Source of the DNA: JABMPJ01 sp964345005
GTDB lineage: Bacteria; Verrucomicrobiota; Kiritimatiellia; UBA8416; JABMPJ01
DNA length: 64,000 nucleotides
Reading direction: 5' to 3'
NCBI GenBank assembly: GCA_964345005.1
Contig: CAYFPQ010000007.1
Span: 1-64,000, forward strand
In this document: in pieces, positions 62,316 through 64,000 of the stretch
How the letters are laid out: every line of letters begins with the position of its first letter
Numbering within the stretch: the first letter of the stretch is position 1
Notes under the pieces: generated by a model
What the model was told of the DNA's origin: nothing
Database searches by the model: none
What the model saw: the letters and a program-made list of their open reading frames with translations, nothing else
Translations under genes and position numbers: made by a program

Positions 62316-63566
62316 TCAGCCCAGCCAGATGGGGCGGATGTGGCGCTCCAACAGGTTCTCGCGGACATGATGGGCCACAGTTTCTGCGTGGGTATCGAGG
62401 GCTGATAGATAGCGATCGCCCATCTCGGAAGCAACCTTATAGCCCACATGCAGCAACTGCCGAAGATCTGGATTGTAGTTGGGGCATGACTGGTCGTGAC
62501 GCATGGCTTCGGCGAAGCGTGCGCCACCCCATCCGTCGACCTCTTCGGGGGACGGTAGCCGCGATGCATCGATGTCAATCACATCGGCATAGGGGCCACA
62601 CAGTTCATCGAAGCGCCCCCGCGCATTGCGGTAGACCTCGCGTGCAATATCGAGCCCCTCGCCCCCTGCTTCGGCCAGGCCGATCAACTCCTCGAGCCAG
62701 GTGGTTCCCGCCGTCTTCAGATGAAGCCCGGCATCGGCATCCCGGATAGCACGGGCAATGATCGGATAGATCGAAAACTTGTCGCTGCCCGAGTGTACGC
62801 TTAACTTCAGCGTTTCCGGAAGTCCGTATGCCTTCACCGCATGCGCGACCACGGCCAGGTCGGCCGTGAACTCCTGTTCGAAGGCAGACACCTCGCCAAC
62901 GTAGTCGACGCCCTTGTTGAACCGCCCCGAGAACCGTGGGGCAATGGTCTGGGCCGGAATGCCCTCGTCGGCGATCGCCGCGAGGATGACCAGTAACTCA
63001 TCCGGCGTCTGCGGCTCCGGCGTCTCGTCCATGGAGACCTCGGTAACGAATGTGCCCTCACCCCGGGCGTCAACTACACGCTGATAGATGCGGCCCGCCT
63101 CCTGCACGGCGAACAGGTATTTCTCCGCGATCTCGCGCGCACGCGCCTCCGAAAGCGGTACGGGCTCATCGAGTCCGTCGACTTCCACATCGGCGCAGAG
63201 CTCGGAGTGGCGGGCGAGGAACGCGTTCACGTATGCCGATTCGGCGGGTTTACCGATGGCGTCGGCCACATCAAACGTGAAAAAGTCGCTCGCATCGATA
63301 AAGCGATCCACCGTATCCAGGTTGATATGGTCGGCATCCACGAAGTAAGGCGCGTTCCAGTCGAGCGTCTTGACTGCCGCATCGGCTTCCTGACGGACAT
63401 CACCCGGCTCCGTATGAATGATGCCATGCTCACGGTTGGACTTGTTCCAGACCGGGCACACTTCGGCGCCGGCTTCCCGTGCCGCATTCAATGCACTGAG
63501 CTGCGCCTCGCCCTGTCGCCCAAATCGGTCCCCTATCCCCATCGTGTACTTCGGAATCATAATCAT
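62316..63566 (-). CDS. uxaE: Tagaturonate/fructuronate epimerase (UxaE family)
   Basis: 416 residues from the ATG at 63566, which has GAGGAGA upstream. The open frame continues to 63866, but that extension is not family-like. MGIGDRFGRQGEAQLSA near the N-terminus, HINLDTVDRFIDASDFFTFDVAD, KLSVHSGSDKFSIYP and the ending HIRPIWLG fit UxaE. This metal-dependent enzyme epimerises D-tagaturonate and D-fructuronate in hexuronate catabolism. Pairing with a FucU-type mutarotase suggests a small sugar-acid operon. The exact substrate is inferred from the family. Confidence 0.82.
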   Translation of the reverse strand: MIMIPKYTMGIGDRFGRQGEAQLSALNAAREAGAEVCPVWNKSNREHGIIHTEPGDVRQEADAAVKTLDWNAPYFVDADHINLDTVDRFIDASDFFTFDVADAIGKPAESAYVNAFLARHSELCADVEVDGLDEPVPLSEARAREIAEKYLFAVQEAGRIYQRVVDARGEGTFVTEVSMDETPEPQTPDELLVILAAIADEGIPAQTIAPRFSGRFNKGVDYVGEVSAFEQEFTADLAVVAHAVKAYGLPETLKLSVHSGSDKFSIYPIIARAIRDADAGLHLKTAGTTWLEELIGLAEAGGEGLDIAREVYRNARGRFDELCGPYADVIDIDASRLPSPEEVDGWGGARFAEAMRHDQSCPNYNPDLRQLLHVGYKVASEMGDRYLSALDTHAETVAHHVRENLLERHIRPIWLG

Positions 63567-63956
63567 CAGCTTCTCCTCAATGTTCACTTCGCACTGCTTG
63601 CTCGTCTGACCCGTGTTCTCTGGCATCTCCAACGGTGTTGTGAGTAGCACCTTACTGCCCTGACGCGATAGTGATACCATTCGTGCTGCGAGTTTCGCAA
63701 GGCTGGCCGCCAGACAAAAAAGGCCCAGGGCGCTGACCCAGGACACATGCCCCCGTGGCAGGAAGCTGGAGATCATCGCGAAGAACTGCTCGTCCGAGAT
63801 GCACTCGGGAACGGCACTCCCGAGCGCGTTAGCGCCCCCTGACGCCCGGGTCAGTGGGCGACACATACCTTACGCGCATTGAGAATAACATCCCTTTGCT
63901 GTAAATAAACAGGCGGGGCAGTAACGATATAACTCTGAAGGCAAGGACGGCGGCTG
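63567..63956. other. Upstream region of uxaE, no supported gene
   Basis: The uxaE frame stays open to 63866 and would add a hydrophobic helix, but no ribosome-binding site supports it. The AT-richer part 63865-63930 probably holds divergent promoters for uxaE and for the sigma-factor-like gene starting at 63957. Confidence 0.5.
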
Positions 63957-64000
63957 TTGGATTGGGAGCAGATTCTGGACGAGCACGGATCGGCATTGTT
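63957..64000 (+). CDS. Start of a probable ECF-type sigma factor (partial, runs off the window)
   Basis: A TTG at 63957 with AAGGACGG upstream opens a frame reading (M)DWEQILDEHGSAL before the window ends. This matches the N-terminal helix of sigma-70 region 2 in ECF sigma factors (W..L...HG.AL). Only 14 codons are visible, so the call is tentative. Confidence 0.4.
   Translation, partial: MDWEQILDEHGSAL

Noticed and set aside
62195..62318. Open frame continuing about 40 codons after the uxaE TGA (possible readthrough)
   Set aside because: The protein already ends at the usual family C-terminus, and the next gene has its own start; no selenocysteine context seen.
63567..63866. In-frame 100-codon N-terminal extension of uxaE containing a hydrophobic helix
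   Set aside because: UxaE proteins start near the MIPKYTMGIGDRF segment, and GAGGAGA directly precedes the ATG at 63566; the extension is upstream DNA that happens to be open.

Overview
The window is about 64 kb of bacterial DNA at moderately high G+C. It contains two short runs of N (26108-26120 and 62013-62022), so it is probably a scaffold from a draft or metagenome assembly. There are no rRNA, tRNA, CRISPR or recognisable insertion-sequence genes. The gene content is that of an anaerobe with a complete carbonyl (western) branch of the Wood-Ljungdahl pathway. It also has a quinol-linked bc-type complex with a NapA-type molybdoenzyme, and an ECF-like sigma factor start at the right edge. 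An anaerobe of the PVC or a neighbouring phylum is my guess; no marker gene in the window settles the taxonomy.

Left arm (1-5.3 kb): a secreted LamG/YD-repeat (Rhs-like) protein that stops prematurely near the window edge, then a translationally coupled pair, a rhombosortase-like rhomboid protease and a PLP-dependent alpha-oxoamine synthase.

Accessory region (5.3-15.0 kb, minus strand): eight tightly packed genes that look like an uncharacterised defence-type operon. In transcription order they encode an excisionase-like HTH protein, a 926-residue protein built from RNA-polymerase-like DNA-binding modules (two alpha-CTD helix-hairpin-helix units, a sigma region-4-like helix-turn-helix and several predicted winged helices), a PLD-SF2 helicase, a 57-residue protein, a DndD-like SMC-type ATPase, a 147-residue protein resembling dnd-associated small proteins, a radical SAM protein and a membrane-anchored protein. 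No DndA/B/C, methylase or obvious nuclease other than the PLD domain is present. This is my best candidate for a previously undescribed system.

Respiratory region (15.8-33.6 kb): a GltD-like iron-sulfur flavoprotein, a Rieske protein, cytochrome b, a ten-haem cytochrome c with five tandem haem-domain repeats, a NapA-type molybdoenzyme, NapG and NapH. After a convergent SecDF fusion come a second polyferredoxin with a Cys/His-rich N-terminus and a second NapGH pair.

C1 region (33.7-52.8 kb): NuoE-NuoF-FdhA-type NAD-linked formate dehydrogenase, a histidine kinase, a ferritin-like protein, a zinc-ribbon protein and an HTH/two-CW regulator. The operon cooC-cooS-acsB-acsC-RACo-cooC2-acsD-acsE follows. 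Two copies of a perfect operator, TACCAC-N3-GTGGTA, sit inside the spacers of two sigma70-like promoters beside the regulator gene. One of these promoters reads into the CODH/ACS operon, which begins with a 13-codon leader ORF coupled to cooC. Together the enzymes can interconvert CO2/formate, CO, methyl-corrinoid and acetyl-CoA.

Right arm (52.8-64 kb): DUF3786 protein, response regulator, OFA-family MFS transporter, AMP-forming acetyl-CoA synthetase, ADP-forming acyl-CoA synthetase, a CoA-transferase/GNAT fusion (three different acetyl-CoA/acetate enzymes), FucU-type mutarotase, UxaE-type epimerase, and the first codons of a sigma factor.
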